From: Sinomonas notoginsengisoli
Lineage (GTDB): Bacteria; Actinomycetota; Actinomycetes; Actinomycetales; Micrococcaceae
Length of the DNA: 64,000 nt
NCBI RefSeq assembly: GCF_021554725.1
Contig: NZ_JAIZDP010000009.1
Coordinates: forward strand, 1 to 64,000
Direction of reading: 5' to 3'
In this document: positions 7,870 to 17,242 of the stretch, piece after piece
How the letters are laid out: every line of letters starts with the position of its first letter
Position numbering within the stretch: position 1 is the stretch's first letter
The notes under the pieces: generated by a model
Seen by the model: only the letters and a program-made list of their open reading frames with translations
Told to the model about the DNA's origin: nothing
Database searches by the model: none
Program-made: the position numbers and the translations under genes

Positions 7870-8754
7870 TCAGCGGCCCAGCTCACGGCCCGCCATTGCT
7901 TCGAGACGCGCGATTCGGTCGGGCATCGGCGGATGGGTGGCGAACAGCCGAGTCAGGCCCGCACCGCCCCTGAACGGATTGGCGATCATGAGGTGTGAGG
8001 TGTTGACGAGCTTCTGGTTGTCCGCCGGAAGCGGTGCCCGGCGCACACCCCCGTCGATCTTGTCCAGGGCGGAGGCGAGCGCAAGCGGATCTCCCGTGAG
8101 CTGGGATCCGTCCTCGTCGGCGTCATACTCGCGTGTGCGGGAGATCGCGAGCTGGATGAGTGATGCCGCGAACGGCGCCAGCAGGCTCAGCGCCAGCAGC
8201 GCGAACGGGTTGGCGTTGCGGTCACGGTCGTCGCCGCCGCCGAAGAACATCGTGAACTGGGCCACCGAGGTGATGACGCCTGCCACCGCCGCGGCGATCG
8301 ATGAGGTCAGGATGTCACGGTTGTAGACGTGCATGAGCTCGTGGCCGAGGACGCCGCGCAGCTCCCGCGCATCGAGCAGGCCGAGGATTCCCTCGGTGCA
8401 GCACACCGCCGCGTTCTGGGGATTGCGTCCCGTGGCGAACGCATTCGGGGACTCTGTCGGCGAGATGTAGATGCGTGGCATCGGCTGACCCGCGCGCTGG
8501 GAGAGCTCCCGCACAATCTGGTACAGCCCGGGGGCCTCGGCCTCGCTCACCGGGTACGCCTGCATGGAGCGCAGGGCGATCTTGTCGCTGTTCCAGTAAC
8601 TGTAGAACGTCATGGCGAGACCGAGCGCGGCGAAAATCCAGATCGGTGTCCCGCTGTGCGACCAGAGGCCCACCAGGCCGCCAAGACCCAGCAGGACCGC
8701 CCAGAGCACGCCGAAGAGGACCGCCGTCTTGAGCCCGTTGTAGTGGTTGTGCAC
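7870..8754 (-). CDS. htpX: Zinc metalloprotease HtpX
   Basis: Membrane-bound M48 protease of 294 residues for quality control of membrane proteins. Two hydrophobic segments precede the catalytic domain, HELMH gives the zinc ligands His138 and His142 with Glu139 as catalytic base, and SRTREYDADE supplies the third ligand Glu209. A further hydrophobic pair lies between 150 and 205. The order and length match HtpX. It is the first gene of a pair with panE; the functional link between them is not obvious. Confidence 0.95.
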   Translation of the reverse strand: MHNHYNGLKTAVLFGVLWAVLLGLGGLVGLWSHSGTPIWIFAALGLAMTFYSYWNSDKIALRSMQAYPVSEAEAPGLYQIVRELSQRAGQPMPRIYISPTESPNAFATGRNPQNAAVCCTEGILGLLDARELRGVLGHELMHVYNRDILTSSIAAAVAGVITSVAQFTMFFGGGDDRDRNANPFALLALSLLAPFAASLIQLAISRTREYDADEDGSQLTGDPLALASALDKIDGGVRRAPLPADNQKLVNTSHLMIANPFRGGAGLTRLFATHPPMPDRIARLEAMAGRELGR

Positions 8755-8790
8755 TGTGAACCTCCTGCAGTCTCAACGATCCAGCATCGG

Positions 8791-9561
8791 TCAACGTTTC
8801 CACCCATCGAGAACCGCGGCGAGGAGGTCCAGGAAGGCGGGGTGGCCGAGCAGGCGGAAGTGCCCCACGACCGGCACCGAGACGTTCCGCGCGCCCTCGA
8901 GCTCGGTGCCCCGCGTCACGATCGGATCGAACTCCGCCGACACGGACACGATCCGGGCATTGACCGACCGCTCTGCCGCGAGCGCAGCGAGTGCCGGGAG
9001 CGCGGGGTTGAAGGCCCTCAAGGCGGGAGTCAGGGCGAAGCGCGAGTAGGGGTGGCCGGCGAACGGGGTCGAGGCGGTGACCATCCCGGCAGCGAGGTCC
9101 GGGAAGGAGACCATGAGCTCCTTGCCAATGAGGCCGCCCTTCGAGTGGGCGACGACCAGGGCGTCTGATACCCCCAGCTCCCGAAGCCGCGCCGCGACAA
9201 GCTCCACCGACTCGTGCAGGGGCCGCAGGTTCCAGCCAAGCTCCTCCACCACGGCGACCTGGTGCCCGCGCCCCTCGAGCCACCGTCGCAGGGGGTCCAG
9301 GAACGCTGCCGGCTCGTAGATCCCCGGGATGAGCACGACGGCGGGCGCCTGGCCCCCGCGGGGAGGCTCCGACGTCGTGCGCACCGTGGGCGTGCCCGCC
9401 GGCCCCTCGGCAATGCGCCTGCCACGCCGCGCCCTGAGGGCCGCCACCTGCCGCGCGGCGGCGTAGGCGGCGTCGAGCGCAACGCCCCAAGCGATCCAGC
9501 CGGCCCTTCGCACCCTGTGCAGCGGCGGCTTCCGGGCCGACGAGCCGTCCCCCGCGCTCAC
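8791..9561 (-). CDS. Alpha/beta hydrolase, lipase-like
   Basis: Predicted hydrolase of about 256 residues. The strand-loop VVLIPGIYEPAAF supplies an oxyanion-hole region, AHSKGG holds the nucleophilic serine, EFDPIV the probable acid and VVGHFRLLGHP the histidine. A short N-terminal region is positively charged. The start is GTG at 9561, chosen because it overlaps the stop of the upstream hydrolase by 4 bases (GTGA). Substrate is unknown; triacylglycerol lipase-like and PGAP1-like esterases share this pattern. Confidence 0.8.
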   Translation of the reverse strand: MSAGDGSSARKPPLHRVRRAGWIAWGVALDAAYAAARQVAALRARRGRRIAEGPAGTPTVRTTSEPPRGGQAPAVVLIPGIYEPAAFLDPLRRWLEGRGHQVAVVEELGWNLRPLHESVELVAARLRELGVSDALVVAHSKGGLIGKELMVSFPDLAAGMVTASTPFAGHPYSRFALTPALRAFNPALPALAALAAERSVNARIVSVSAEFDPIVTRGTELEGARNVSVPVVGHFRLLGHPAFLDLLAAVLDGWKR

Positions 9562-10307
9562 CGTAGGGCCACCCGTTCTGCCTCGGCCCGCAGGCAGGCC
9601 GCCACGGCGGCCGCCCCCCTGTACATAAGCACGTGCGCTTGGGAGGGGACGGAACAGGAGCGGGCAGCAGGAGCGGCCCGGACGAGCCGCTCGATCCACC
9701 GCTGCGGACTGATGCGGTCCCGGGCACCCCTCATGAGGAGCACTGGCGCGGTGACGAGCGGGAGTCTCTCTTCGATGCGGTGGGCCATCATGGCGGGCAC
9801 CGTGGTGAGGTACCAGCGCTGGCCGCACCGGGCGTAGTCGCGCAGGATGGTCGCTGCCACCACGGGAGGCTCGGTCGCGGTGTCCCAGGCCAGCCGGAGC
9901 CCCTGGCGCACGGCGCTGTGGGCGGTCTCGTCCACCGTGGGGCCGAGGAGGGCAAGCAGCGGGATGCCGGGTCTCTGGAGGGCCATCTCGACGACCACCT
10001 GTGCCCCCATCGAGTGCCCAACGAGGATCGGGGACACCACGCCGAGTTGGTCGAGGGCGGCCCAGACGCAGGACGCGAAGTCCTCGATGGAGAGCGCACG
10101 CGTCGGCTTGGGGCTGCGTCCGAAGCCGGGCAGCTCGACAGCGTGCACCCGGTCGCGAAGCGCCAGCTCCTCCGCGAGGGGGCGGAAGTAGGCCGGCGAT
10201 ACGCCGATGCCGTGGACGAGGACATAGTCCCGCGGCCCGTCGCCTCCCGACCAGACCCGCACCCTGTGGCCATCGGCAATCAGGGCGCGCTCCTCGAACC
10301 CCCTCAT
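9558..10307 (-). CDS. Alpha/beta hydrolase
   Basis: Hydrolase of 249 residues with a full catalytic pattern: LVHGIGVS (oxyanion region), VGHSMG with Ser99 as nucleophile, RGARDRIS with the acid and QAHVLMY with the histidine. It belongs to the broad group of esterases, haloperoxidase-like and meta-cleavage hydrolases. It overlaps the following hydrolase gene, so the two are probably made together and may act on related substrates. Its promoter region is shared with the divergent Fur-family gene. Confidence 0.85.
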   Translation of the reverse strand: MRGFEERALIADGHRVRVWSGGDGPRDYVLVHGIGVSPAYFRPLAEELALRDRVHAVELPGFGRSPKPTRALSIEDFASCVWAALDQLGVVSPILVGHSMGAQVVVEMALQRPGIPLLALLGPTVDETAHSAVRQGLRLAWDTATEPPVVAATILRDYARCGQRWYLTTVPAMMAHRIEERLPLVTAPVLLMRGARDRISPQRWIERLVRAAPAARSCSVPSQAHVLMYRGAAAVAACLRAEAERVALR

Positions 10308-10344
10308 GAGCTTCCCCTTCCGATCGAGCCCAGCTTACGAGGTC

Positions 10345-10384
10345 CAAGCTTAGGCTCGCCTTATTGTGACTCCCTAAAAATAAG
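10345..10384. promoter_or_regulatory. Candidate iron/peroxide regulator sites in the divergent region
   Basis: Positions 10345-10363 include CTTAGGCTCGCC, which matches 13 of 19 bases of the IdeR/DtxR consensus. Next to it, CTTATT (10360-10365) and AATAAG (10379-10384) form a 6-bp inverted repeat with 13 bases between, 15 bases before the fur-like start codon. An AT-rich dyad so close to the gene would suit autoregulation by the Fur/PerR-type protein. Both sites are predictions. Confidence 0.4.
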
Positions 10385-10399
10385 TGCTGTAATGGGGCC

Positions 10400-10852
10400 A
10401 TGGAAGCGAGCATCGAGCACAGCGGCTGGGCCTCGGCCCTGCGCGCCCACGGCCGCCGGGTGACCAAGCAGCGCCTCGCTGTACTGGCCGCTGTCGAGGC
10501 TCACCCGCATTCCTCCGCGGACGCCATCCTGTCCGCCGCGCGGGAGGAGCTCCCGGACATCACCCCGCAGTCCGTGTACGTGGTCCTCGGGGACCTCACC
10601 GACCTCGGGATGCTGCGCCGGTTCGAACCGCCGCACTCCCCCGCCCTCTACGAGACGCGGGTCGGGGACAACCATCACCATGCGGTTTGCTCGGTCTGCG
10701 GGCGCGTCGAGGACGTCGACTGCGCCGTAGGCCACGCCCCCTGCCTGACGCCGAGCGCGACGCACGGCATGACGATCATGATCGCCGACGTCACGTACGT
10801 GGGCGTCTGCGCGGAGTGCGCCGCGCAGGGCGCGCCCACGCCGGCCGCCTGA
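10400..10852 (+). CDS. Fur-family transcriptional regulator, probable PerR/FurA-type catalase repressor
   Basis: Metal-dependent DNA-binding regulator of 150 residues. The N-terminal winged helix includes [19 protein letters not shown]; the dimerisation domain has [11 protein letters not shown] (His92-94, Cys97, Cys100) and a second CAEC pair (Cys137, Cys140) for the structural zinc. It sits 67 bases upstream of katA on the same strand, the arrangement of furA-katG and of PerR-controlled catalases, so it most likely represses katA until peroxide oxidises it. Which metal it senses cannot be told from the sequence. Confidence 0.87.
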   Translation: MEASIEHSGWASALRAHGRRVTKQRLAVLAAVEAHPHSSADAILSAAREELPDITPQSVYVVLGDLTDLGMLRRFEPPHSPALYETRVGDNHHHAVCSVCGRVEDVDCAVGHAPCLTPSATHGMTIMIADVTYVGVCAECAAQGAPTPAA

Positions 10853-10919
10853 GGCCGCCCCACACCTTCCCTCCCACGAAACCAGTACGGCGCAGTACGC
10901 GCGGAACAGAAGGAGAGAC

Positions 10920-12368
10920 ATGACGGTCAACTACTCGACCACCCAGTCCGGCGCCCCGGTCGCCTCGGATGCGCACGCCCAGTCAGTGGGCGCCGACGGC
11001 GCGATCATCCTCACGGACCACTACCTGGTCGAGAAGCTCGCGCAGTTCAACCGCGAGCGCGTCCCCGAGCGTGTGGTGCACGCCAAGGGCGGCGGCGCGT
11101 TCGGCGTCTTCAAGACCACCGAGGACGTCTCGAAGTACACCAAGGCCGCGCTCTTCCAGCCGGACGTCGAGACCGAGATGCTCATCCGCTTCTCGTCGGT
11201 TGCCGGTGAGAACGGCTCGCCCGACACGTGGCGTGACCCGCGCGGCTTCGCCATGAAGTTCTACACCACCGAGGGCAATTACGACCTCGTGGGCAACAAC
11301 ACCCCGGTGTTCTTCATCCGCGACGGCATTAAGTTCCCCGACTTCATCCACTCCCAGAAGCGCCTCCCGGGCAGCCACCTCCGTGACGCCGACATGCAGT
11401 GGGACTTCTGGACCCTCTCCCCCGAGTCCGCCCACCAGGTCACGTGGCTCATGGGCCCCCGCGGCCTCCCGAAGACGTGGCGCAACATGCAGGGCTACGG
11501 CTCCCACACCTACCAGTGGATCAACGCAGAGGGCGAGCGCTTCTGGGTCAAGTACCACTTCCACACCAACCAGGGCGTAGAGAGCCTCACCGATGAGGAA
11601 GCCGAGCAGCTCGCGGGGGAGAACGCGGACTACTACATCCAGGACCTCTACGAGAACATCGCCGAGGGCAACTTCCCAAGCTGGGACCTCTTCGTCCAGG
11701 TGATGCCGTACGAGGAGGCCAAGACCTACCGCTACAACCCCTTCGACCTGACGAAGACGTGGTCCAAGAAGGACTACCCCCTCATCAAGGTCGGCACGAT
11801 GGAGCTCAACCGCAACCCGGAGAACTACTTCGCCCAGATCGAGCAAGCCGCGTTCGCGCCGTCGAACTTCATCCCGGGCATTGCCGGCTCGCCGGACAAG
11901 ATGCTCCAGGCGCGCATCTTCTCCTACGCGGACGCGCACCGCTACCGCGTGGGCACCAACCACGCGCAGCTGCCGGTGAACGCACCGAAGAACAAGGTCC
12001 GCAACTACAGCCAGGACGGTTCGGGCCGCATCTCCTTCAACTCGGCCTCCACCCCGGTGTACGCGCCGAACTCATTCGGCGGCCCCGCCGCGGTCGAGCC
12101 CGCGGCAGGGGTGAGTGGCGGCTGGGAGAACGACGGCGAGCTCACCCTCGCCGCTCACTCCCTCCACGCGGAGGACGGCGACTTCGTCCAGCCGGGCATC
12201 CTCTACCGCGAGGTGTTCGACGACGCCGACCGGGCCCGCATCCTGGCAACCCTCGCGGGTGCCGTCGGTGCCGTGAAGCGGGAGGATATCAAGGAGCGCG
12301 CTATCCAGTACTGGACGAACGTCGACGCCGACCTCGGCGCGAAGCTGCGCGCAGAGCTCGGCAAGTAA
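10920..12368 (+). CDS. katA: Monofunctional haem catalase
   Basis: Catalase of 482 residues, the length of small-subunit (clade 3) enzymes. [12 protein letters not shown] carries the essential His54, [11 protein letters not shown] the distal asparagine, and [14 protein letters not shown] the proximal haem-ligand tyrosine. It dismutates hydrogen peroxide in the cytoplasm. An AAGGAGAG ribosome binding site precedes the ATG. It follows the Fur-family regulator and ends at a strong bidirectional terminator. The window also encodes KatG, so the cell has two catalase types. Confidence 0.97.
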   Translation: MTVNYSTTQSGAPVASDAHAQSVGADGAIILTDHYLVEKLAQFNRERVPERVVHAKGGGAFGVFKTTEDVSKYTKAALFQPDVETEMLIRFSSVAGENGSPDTWRDPRGFAMKFYTTEGNYDLVGNNTPVFFIRDGIKFPDFIHSQKRLPGSHLRDADMQWDFWTLSPESAHQVTWLMGPRGLPKTWRNMQGYGSHTYQWINAEGERFWVKYHFHTNQGVESLTDEEAEQLAGENADYYIQDLYENIAEGNFPSWDLFVQVMPYEEAKTYRYNPFDLTKTWSKKDYPLIKVGTMELNRNPENYFAQIEQAAFAPSNFIPGIAGSPDKMLQARIFSYADAHRYRVGTNHAQLPVNAPKNKVRNYSQDGSGRISFNSASTPVYAPNSFGGPAAVEPAAGVSGGWENDGELTLAAHSLHAEDGDFVQPGILYREVFDDADRARILATLAGAVGAVKREDIKERAIQYWTNVDADLGAKLRAELGK

Positions 12369-12412
12369 GGGCATATGGCGCAGTAGCTCCTGCGGAGTGG
12401 TCATTCGACCCA

Positions 12413-12454
12413 GAGGGCGAAGGCCCGGTGCACACGCACCGGGCCTTCGCCCTC
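12413..12454. terminator. Strong bidirectional terminator
   Basis: A perfect 19-bp stem (12413-12431 with 12436-12454) and a 4-base ACAC loop lie between the convergent katA and TetR genes, 44 bases after the katA stop. It can stop transcription from both sides. Confidence 0.9.
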
Positions 12455-12483
12455 GGTTGCCTCCAGGTGCACGGGGACCAGCG

Positions 12484-13077
12484 CTATCCTGCGAGGTGGG
12501 CGCCCTCGAGCTGGCCCGCGAAGGCCGCCGCGAGAAGGTCGAACGAGCCCATTACGGCCGGCCTGTCGCCGGTGATGACGAAGTCGTAGAGCAGGCCCAT
12601 GATCGCCGCCACGTACAGTCGTGCGAGGGAGGCGGATCGCTTCGGTGGGACACCCCGTCCGCGCAGCCACCTCGCCAGGAAGCCACGCCAGTGCTCGAAG
12701 CTCTCGACGCCCGCTCCCCGTGGACGCTCCGCGACCACGTCCTGGACGGAGGCCTCGAACTCGAGGCGCTGGAGGTGTCGCCCCCTGTTGTCGAGGCACA
12801 GCTCGAAGGCCCTGCGGGCCCACACGAGGAAGTCCTCCGGCGCTGCGGACGCCGGACTGCCGGACTCGAGCGGCTCGTAGCGGCGCATGATACCCCGGAT
12901 GATCTCGGTGACTAGCTGCTCGCGATTGCCGAAGTGGTAGACGAGAACGTAGCTGCTGATGCCGAGGCCATCCGCGAGGCTGCGGAAGGTCAGCTCCGCC
13001 AGCGTCGAGTCAAGGAGAAAGTCGAGGATCTGCTCAAGCAGCTCATGCTTTCTTTCGGGCCTCGGTGGTCTCGCCAT
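12484..13077 (-). CDS. TetR-family transcriptional regulator
   Basis: Regulator of 197 residues. The N-terminal helix-turn-helix covers FRSLADGLGISSYVLVYHFG (about residues 31-50), the normal TetR position, and the remainder is a helical ligand-binding domain without a recognisable subfamily. It lies 72 bases downstream of the amino-acid permease gene on the same strand and may have its own promoter. Target and ligand are unknown. Confidence 0.88.
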   Translation of the reverse strand: MARPPRPERKHELLEQILDFLLDSTLAELTFRSLADGLGISSYVLVYHFGNREQLVTEIIRGIMRRYEPLESGSPASAAPEDFLVWARRAFELCLDNRGRHLQRLEFEASVQDVVAERPRGAGVESFEHWRGFLARWLRGRGVPPKRSASLARLYVAAIMGLLYDFVITGDRPAVMGSFDLLAAAFAGQLEGAHLAG

Positions 13078-13149
13078 AGCCCTATCTTAGACTCGGTCCA
13101 TCATCTTTTTGACAAGACTTGCAATATCCTAGAGCAATTGGGCAAACAC

Positions 13150-14685
13150 TCAGGTTCGGCCAAGGTCACTCACAGTCAGCTCTTCGTCCCGGCGAGGGCT
13201 TCGGCGGTGAGTGGCAAAGCGCTCGTTGAGGCGCGAGTGGCGCTGCCCGTAGGCGAAGTAGATGATGAGGCCCACCACGAGCCAGCCGGCGAAGTAGATC
13301 CAGGTCCCCACGGCGAGGTTGGTCATGAGGTAGAGGCAGAGGACAGCCGAGACGATCGGGGTCACCTTGCCGAATGGCACCCGGAACGCCGGCTTGAGGT
13401 CCGGCCGCTTCCTGCGCAGGGCGATGATCCCGAGGCTCACGACGACGAACGCCGAAAGCGTGCCGATGTTGATCATCTCCTCGAGGACGTCCACCTTGGT
13501 GAGGCCGGCGACCAGCGCGACGAGGATGCCGCAGAGGATCTGGAGACGCGCCGGAGTGGACCGCTTCTCGCTCGTGACCGAGAGAGCGCGCGGGAGCAGG
13601 CCGTCGCGGCTCATGGCGAGGACCACGCGCGCGAAGCCCATGAGGAGCACCATGATCACGGTGGTGAGCCCCACGAGGGACCCGAAGGCAATGACCTTGG
13701 CGGCGTCCGTGTTGCCCACCGCCTCGAACGCGGTGGTGAGTGTGGGCTGCTCCGCGGCGGCCAGGGTCGTGTACGGGACCATGCCCGTCAGCGCGAGGGA
13801 GACAAGGATGTAGAGGAGCGTCACCACGGCGAGTCCGGCGAAGATGCCGCGCGGGAGAGTCTTCTGAGGGTTCTTGACCTCCTCGGCGCTCGTGGCCACG
13901 ACATCGAAGCCGATGAATGCGAAGAACACGAGGGCCGCGCCGGCGAACACGCCGTACAGGCCGTACTGCGCAGGTGCCGCCCCGGTCGCGAACGCGAAGA
14001 GTGACTGCTTGAGGACGGCGGACGAGTCAGCGGCGGGCGCGGGGACGGCGTTCGGGACGAACGGAGCGAAGTTCTCCGCCTTGATGTAGAACAAGCCGAC
14101 CACGATCACGAAGAGGACCACGGCGATCTTGATCACCGTGAAGACGTTGCCCACGCGGGCCGAGAGCTTGGTCCCGAGCACGAGGAGCACCGTGAAGATC
14201 GAGACGATGAGGAAGGGGCCCCACACGAGCTCGACCGGGCCCAGCTGGATGCTCGGCGGGATGTCCACGCCCACGAGGGAGAATACCTTGCTCAGGTACA
14301 GGCCCCAGTACTTCGCGACGACCGCGCCGGCGGTGAACAGCTCGAGGATGAGGTTCCACCCGATGATCCAGGCGAGCAGCTCGCCCATGGTGGCGTAGGT
14401 GAACACGTAGGCGGAGCCTGCCACGGGGATGGCAGTGGCGAATTCGGCGTAGCACATGATCGCGAGGGCGCAGGCCACGGCGGCGATCGCGAAGGAGACC
14501 GTCACCGCCGGTCCGGCGAAGCTCGCGGCAGCCTTGGCGCCGACCGAGAAGATCCCCGCGCCGACCGCAACCGCGACCCCCATGATCATCAGGTCCCAGG
14601 TGCTCAAGGAACGCTTGAGGCGCCGGCCGGGTTCATGGGTTTCGGCGATCGTCGCTTCGATCGGTTTCGTGCGGAGGATCTTCAT
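13150..14685 (-). CDS. Amino acid permease, APC superfamily (cationic amino acid transporter type)
   Basis: Integral membrane transporter of about 511 residues with 12 to 13 hydrophobic segments. The first helix has the APC motif GVAVAVGAGIFSVG, and a later segment (AFIGFDVVATSAEEVKNPQK) is typical of the CAT/YfnA branch, which moves cationic or branched amino acids. The start at 14685 (MKILRTKPIE) is chosen for its GGAG ribosome binding site and because upstream residues are unlike the family. The TetR gene downstream may control it. Confidence 0.88.
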   Translation of the reverse strand: MKILRTKPIEATIAETHEPGRRLKRSLSTWDLMIMGVAVAVGAGIFSVGAKAAASFAGPAVTVSFAIAAVACALAIMCYAEFATAIPVAGSAYVFTYATMGELLAWIIGWNLILELFTAGAVVAKYWGLYLSKVFSLVGVDIPPSIQLGPVELVWGPFLIVSIFTVLLVLGTKLSARVGNVFTVIKIAVVLFVIVVGLFYIKAENFAPFVPNAVPAPAADSSAVLKQSLFAFATGAAPAQYGLYGVFAGAALVFFAFIGFDVVATSAEEVKNPQKTLPRGIFAGLAVVTLLYILVSLALTGMVPYTTLAAAEQPTLTTAFEAVGNTDAAKVIAFGSLVGLTTVIMVLLMGFARVVLAMSRDGLLPRALSVTSEKRSTPARLQILCGILVALVAGLTKVDVLEEMINIGTLSAFVVVSLGIIALRRKRPDLKPAFRVPFGKVTPIVSAVLCLYLMTNLAVGTWIYFAGWLVVGLIIYFAYGQRHSRLNERFATHRRSPRRDEELTVSDLGRT

Positions 14686-14862
14686 CCGGCACTCCTTGGC
14701 ATTCTGGGGATCAACAAACTTTTCCACTGTACGGGTCCAACCTGTGAGACCTTCAGAAGATCTCGCGATGTGAGACAGCTCCAGCTCGCGGCATGCCTCG
14801 GCGGCATCACCCAACGTCCAGGGGCGGCTTGGCCCCGACCCCGCCCCGAACGCTCGGCTGCG

Positions 14863-16389
14863 TCAGCCGGCGTCTGGGGACTGGGCCTTGCGCGAGATCC
14901 GGACCATGTCCTCGCGCGGCACGACCTTGACGCGTTCGCGTTTGACCCGCTCGTCGTCGCGTAGCTCGCCCTCGCCCCGCTCGCCGTCGTCGACGTCCGG
15001 ACCGCCGGTCGCGTCCGCGCCGTCCCCGCTCCATGCCTCGCCCAGCGCCCGCTCATGGGCGTCGAGCTCCTGCCAGCCCTCCCAGGTGGTGTACTCGACA
15101 CCACGTTGGGCCAGGAGGTCGATGACGGCACTCTCGCTCGGGTTCTCGGCCGGGGTCAGCGAGTCACGGTCCTCGAGGAGGCAGCCGATCGTCTCGAGCG
15201 CATCACCCTTCGTGTGGCCGATGAGACCCACAGGGCCACGCTTGATCCAACCTGTCGTGTAGAGGCCGGGCATCGGGGTGCCGTCCTCGTCGAGCACCCT
15301 GCCACCCTCGTTGGGGATGACACCGCGGCGCGCATCGTACTGGATCTCCGCGAGCTCCGAGCCGCGGTAGCCGATGGCCCGATAGACCGCCTGGACGGGA
15401 TAGTCCTCGAACTGGCCCGTCCCAAGGACGTTGCCCGTGCCGTCGAGCTCCATGCGCTCGAACCGGATGCCGGCCACCTTGCCCGGCGTCTCCGGCGAGT
15501 CGTAGATCTCCACCGGGCTCTGGAGGAAGTGCAGGTGGAGCCGGCGCGACGCCCCGGTGTCCTGGTCCTCCGCTATCCAGTTCGCGAGCGTGTTGACCAT
15601 GGTCTTGACCTGGTTGTTGGTCTTGATTGCCTCGTCGGAGGCGTCGTCGAACTCGAAGTCCTCCGGGTACAGGACGATGTCCACGTCCCGGGCGTGCGAG
15701 AGCTCACGCAGTTCCAGCGGGGTGAACTTCACCTGCGCCGGGCCGCGGCGGCCGAACACATGCACGTCCGTGACAGGGCTCGCCTTGAGCGTCCTGTACA
15801 CGTTGTCCGGGATTTCAGTGACCAGGAGGTCATCGGCGTGCTTCGACAACATCCGCGCCACGTCGAGGGCCACATTGCCGTTGCCGATCACCGCTACCTC
15901 CTTCGCCTCCAGCGGCCAGTCCCGGGGCACATCCGGGTGCCCGTCGTACCACGAGACGAAGTCGGCGCCGCCGAACGAGCCGTCGAGGCCCACTCCGGGG
16001 ATGTCCAGGGGCGCGTCCTTGAGGGCACCCGTGGCGAAGATCACGGCGTCGTAGAAGCCGCGGATATCCGCCAGGGTGAGATCCCGGCCATAGACCACGT
16101 TCCCGATGAAGCGGATGTCGCCGCGGTCCAGGACGCGGTGCAGGGCGTTCACGATGCCCTTGATCCGGGGGTGGTCCGGCGCCACGCCATAGCGGATGAG
16201 CCCGTAGGGTGCCGGGTACTGATCGAAGAGGTCGATGCTCACCTCGACGTCCCCGCCCTTGACCTCGTTGGACTTGGTCAGGATGTCCGCGGCGTAGATC
16301 CCCGCTGGACCGGCACCGATGATCGCAATGCGCAGCGCACGCTTCTGGGGAGCGCGTTGCGCAGACGAGGCGGCGGTGGCTTCGGACAC
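14863..16389 (-). CDS. fprA: Ferredoxin-NADP reductase, FprA type (copy 1)
   Basis: FAD- and NADPH-binding reductase of about 508 residues of the adrenodoxin reductase/FprA group. IAIIGAGPAGIYAADIL near residue 24 is the FAD site, VAVIGNGNVALDVARML the NADP site, and GWIKRGPVGLIGHTKGDA the conserved C-terminal signature. It passes electrons between NADPH and ferredoxin. The start is GTG at 16389 with GGAAGGA upstream. The C-terminus has an acidic Gly/Asp-rich insertion (about residues 455-485) not present in copy 2 at 24772-26217, to which the rest is very similar. It is divergent from the fetB-like gene. Confidence 0.92.
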   Translation of the reverse strand: MSEATAASSAQRAPQKRALRIAIIGAGPAGIYAADILTKSNEVKGGDVEVSIDLFDQYPAPYGLIRYGVAPDHPRIKGIVNALHRVLDRGDIRFIGNVVYGRDLTLADIRGFYDAVIFATGALKDAPLDIPGVGLDGSFGGADFVSWYDGHPDVPRDWPLEAKEVAVIGNGNVALDVARMLSKHADDLLVTEIPDNVYRTLKASPVTDVHVFGRRGPAQVKFTPLELRELSHARDVDIVLYPEDFEFDDASDEAIKTNNQVKTMVNTLANWIAEDQDTGASRRLHLHFLQSPVEIYDSPETPGKVAGIRFERMELDGTGNVLGTGQFEDYPVQAVYRAIGYRGSELAEIQYDARRGVIPNEGGRVLDEDGTPMPGLYTTGWIKRGPVGLIGHTKGDALETIGCLLEDRDSLTPAENPSESAVIDLLAQRGVEYTTWEGWQELDAHERALGEAWSGDGADATGGPDVDDGERGEGELRDDERVKRERVKVVPREDMVRISRKAQSPDAG

Positions 16390-16453
16390 TTCGGATTCCT
16401 TCCGGTGGTCGGCGCGCGGTTGGGGGCGCGCACAGCCTCCTATTGTAGTTCTC

Positions 16454-17242
16454 GTGCAGACCTCGACGCTTCTGGGACTCGGACCCGGCGTCGCCGTTGC
16501 CGTTGTCATCTTTGCCGTGCTCGCCGCCGCAGTCCACCGCTGGGCCCTCGACGGCGGGTGGCTCCCCCCGCTCACGGCAAGCCTCCGAGCCGTGGGACAG
16601 CTCGGCGTCGTCGCCCTTCTCGTGTCCCAGCTCGGCCGGGACCCCTGGCTCGCGCTGGCGTTCGTGGCCCTTATGTTCGCGATCGCCACTGCCACGACAG
16701 GGCGGCGGGTGGATCCACAACGGTGGTGGTGGGCGGCGTTGCCGATTGCCGTCGGAGTCCTTCCGGCCTCAGCGGTGCTCCTGGCCACCGGTGTGCTCCC
16801 GTTCTCCGGCCTCGCGCTGATTTCCCTCGTGGGCCAGCAAGTGGGCGGGGCCATGACGACGGCGAGCCTCGCCGGCCGCCGAGTCGCCGCCGAGATCGCT
16901 GGCCGGCGCGGGGAGGTTGAGGCCGCGGTGGCCCTCGGGTTCGAATGGCCCGGCGCACGGCTGCTCGTGGCCCGGCACACCGCTCGCGAGTCCCTGGTGC
17001 CGCCTTTGGACCAGACCCGGACGGTGGGGATGGTGACGCTGCCCGGGGCGTTCGTGGGGATGGTCCTGGGCGGCGCAGGCCCCGTTGACGCGGCAATCGT
17101 GCAGCTCGTAGTGCTCGCCTCCCTCCTGGCCGTTGACGCCCTCGCTGCTGCGGCGGCGCTGTGGCTGTGCACCTTCCGAGGGTGGGGACGTCCCGTGCCA
17201 GCGGAATACATGCGACGGCCGCGCAGGTTGCTAGGTTCGTGA
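16454..17242 (+). CDS. fetB: FetB-type (UPF0014) ABC transporter permease
   Basis: Membrane protein of about 262 residues with six to seven hydrophobic segments. SLVGQQVGGAMTTASLAGRR and EAAVALGFEWPGARLLVARH, followed by TLPGAFVGMVLGGAGPVDA, are hallmarks of the YbbM/FetB family, whose E. coli member with the ATPase FetA exports iron and protects against peroxide stress. No fetA-like ATPase gene is adjacent, so a partner must be encoded elsewhere. The start is GTG at 16454; TATTGT at 16441-16446 sits where a -10 element would give a leaderless mRNA. It overlaps rarD by 4 bases (GTGA). Confidence 0.8.
   Translation: MQTSTLLGLGPGVAVAVVIFAVLAAAVHRWALDGGWLPPLTASLRAVGQLGVVALLVSQLGRDPWLALAFVALMFAIATATTGRRVDPQRWWWAALPIAVGVLPASAVLLATGVLPFSGLALISLVGQQVGGAMTTASLAGRRVAAEIAGRRGEVEAAVALGFEWPGARLLVARHTARESLVPPLDQTRTVGMVTLPGAFVGMVLGGAGPVDAAIVQLVVLASLLAVDALAAAAALWLCTFRGWGRPVPAEYMRRPRRLLGS

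Noticed and set aside
8791-10467. A single 558-codon reverse-strand gene
   Set aside because: The upstream part is the wrong frame of the first hydrolase; the real gene starts at GTG 9561 with a 4-base overlap.
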